Below the pieces are notes generated by a model that saw only the letters and a list, made by a program, of their open reading frames with translations, was not told the origin of the DNA and did not search any database. A stretch of DNA of 64,000 nucleotides from Chrysomallon squamiferum (taxonomy: Eukaryota; Mollusca; Gastropoda; Neomphalida; Peltospiridae), in the NCBI GenBank assembly GCA_012295275.1, contig CM022671.1:12774678-12838677 (forward strand). Reading direction: 5' to 3'. Positions 62,801 to 64,000 of the stretch are shown piece after piece (within the stretch, counting starts at the first letter, position 1; each line of letters begins with the position of its first letter). The translations under genes were made by a program, and so were the position numbers.

Positions 62801-64000
62801 CATACTATAACTAATCTTAGTTTGTACATGTTACAAATAAAATAATTTAATGAATCATCATACCTCAGGGGGGTTCAGAATTCCAGAACTTTCCAGTACT
62901 GTCATAAAAGATTCCACCAATGTTGTCTTGGCTACTGGGTCCATACCTTTGCTGACAATTTCATGAATGCAATCACAGGCACTTTCTCTTAGTAGTGACA
63001 TTGACAGAAACCGCAGAAGAACTGTGACAAATTTGTTGTTAGCAATAAGACTGATGTCAATCCATGACACATACTTTCCAACAACATCTAAACACAAACA
63101 GGTAATCTCTGGTTTTGATGTTTCATATCGAGTCTACAAGCAAAACAAATTTACTTTTGAAAGAGAAAATAATAATAATAAGAATAAAACATATAAATTA
63201 AAAAGAAAAAGCTAGAAGCAAAAACAAACAGAAATTTAAATAATAATAATAATAAATGTATTATAATCATTTTGAGTGTCCATAGCTTTAAGAAAAGCTA
63301 TATATCTCTCATAAAATCCATTCTGACTTCTAATGACAGTGATCATTTTCACTACATATTATATAATATTCTGTGTAACAGGAATTTAATCAATACTTTT
63401 TCGCAAAAAGATTTGTCAGTAATACAACACATCATAAGATCAATCATTTCTACAAAATATTTAGATAAATAATTTTAATATTGTAAGCATATTTTGATAA
63501 GCATGTTTTTGCATGGTAGAATATAAATTCACCATTATCTGTTGCCAAGAATCTGTCAACTGTGATACACTGTGTTCTCTCATAGCATCCTTGATAAGTG
63601 TGTTGCGACGACATTCCTAGATATAAAAAAATAAATATAAAATATATGACTATAGAAATAAAGATGGAAAAACACAGAATGCTACATTTGATTATATTTC
63701 AAATCTTTTATTTATATGATCTTATAATATGTAACAAAGTAAGCAAAGAGTATTAGCCCTAAAACTTTAATTTAAATAAATTATAAATGATTTTTCAAAC
63801 AAGACTTATTATTTCTTTTCTGTACCTCAGTGGTATGAATTATTTCTCTGTCCACCACCTCTTCATCAATTGCAAGAAGAATTCGCAGGTACATGTCTAC
63901 TGCCAGTGACCCAAGATTCAGTGTTGACAGAATATCAGAAAAGAAAGATGACCATCGGTATGGGTAATCCACAACAAATGCAAGGGAAGTAATTTGTGCC
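50874..64000 (-). CDS. XPOT: exportin-T (tRNA exportin), partial at the N-terminus, 21 coding exons visible
   Basis: Exons (5' to 3'): 63826-64000 (cut by the edge), 63533-63616, 62864-63133, 62517-62596, 61919-62114, 61276-61338, 60908-60979, 60612-60740, 60207-60275, 59513-59632, 58951-59045, 58615-58780, 58216-58358, 54300-54585, 53611-53800, 53072-53188, 52538-52653, 52119-52166, 51933-52004, 51651-51704, 50874-50900. All phases agree; about 856 residues, versus 962 for the whole human protein, so roughly the first 105 lie beyond the window. XPOT is a karyopherin-beta family HEAT-repeat protein that carries mature tRNA out of the nucleus with Ran-GTP. Recognisable segments include VDMYLRILLAIDEEVVDRE, GKYVSWIDISLIANNKF, KKMKYDESYNFEQEGEDEAMF, LLSDDDQLFMYETAGILI and the C-terminus TFFQKAKS. 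No break is seen in the coding exons. The intron at 54586-58215 carries a 64-bp array that starts inside exon 58216-58358. Confidence 0.97.
54707..58246 (-). repeat. 64-bp tandem array that duplicates an XPOT exon end and its 5' splice site
   Basis: About 56 head-to-tail copies of a 64-bp unit run from the 3' end of exon 58216-58358 almost to the next exon (54585). In minus sense each unit has about 31 bases equal to the exon end (GTTGTATTACCAGTGCCATG then GCACTAGCAAG), then GTTAGTAAACTGAATAATCA and the rest of the intronic part. Thus every copy holds AAG|GTTAGT. A central 12-base palindrome GTGCCATGGCAC is kept in the main variant; other variants have GTGACGTGCG followed by TGTG, CTGG or TTGG, or short deletions. 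Only the copy nearest the exon start gives the XPOT frame; reading into the next copy meets TGA within a few codons. Open frames of up to 132 codons inside the array are repeat artefacts. Confidence 0.97.

Noticed and set aside
1-64000. tRNA, rRNA, CRISPR or bacterial operon features
   Set aside because: No cloverleaf-like sequence, rRNA segment, spaced repeat-spacer array or ribosome-binding pattern was recognised; the 64-bp array has no unique spacers.

Overview
The window is nuclear DNA of an animal: AT-rich and intron-rich, with GT-AG introns in several phases, many microsatellites and decayed transposons. Gene content (tRNA exportin, TMEM43, a DNase I homologue and an ApaH-like phosphatase) together with a Ty3/gypsy element fits an invertebrate, most likely a mollusc or another lophotrochozoan. 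The species call is an inference; the gene identities rest on exon-by-exon translation.

Left part (1-13.4 kb): a possible partial exon at the left edge; two small secreted-protein genes on the minus strand (1.4-2.2 kb and 3.7-5.3 kb) that share a signal-peptide exon followed by a phase-1 intron and one low-complexity exon; a single-coding-exon ApaH-like phosphatase at 8.1 kb, followed in tandem by a broken copy at 9.6-10.3 kb; and a non-autonomous hAT-type element at 12.3 kb.

Middle (13.4-34 kb): a 4.8-kb Ty3/gypsy retrotransposon with near-identical LTRs, a 5-bp target duplication and a dead pol. Next is a complete eight-coding-exon DNase I-like gene (minus strand, 19.9-26.3 kb) with a TATA box and a Tc1/mariner fossil in one intron. 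A three-exon gene for an unrecognised charged 207-residue protein lies at 29.0-33.8 kb (plus strand).

Right part (34-64 kb): about 6 kb without a convincing gene, then TMEM43 (minus strand, 39.9-47.2 kb) with an apparent one-base frameshift in one exon and a pogo/Tigger-like element in an intron. Last is most of exportin-T (XPOT, minus strand, 21 coding exons, N-terminus beyond the right edge). The most unusual object is in XPOT: a 3.5-kb array of about 56 tandem copies of a 64-bp unit that spans an exon-intron boundary, so every copy repeats the last ~31 exon bases and the 5' splice site.

The genes do not form an obvious pathway; they are an ordinary mix of housekeeping (XPOT, TMEM43), secreted (DNase I, two small secreted peptides) and lineage-specific genes separated by repeats.
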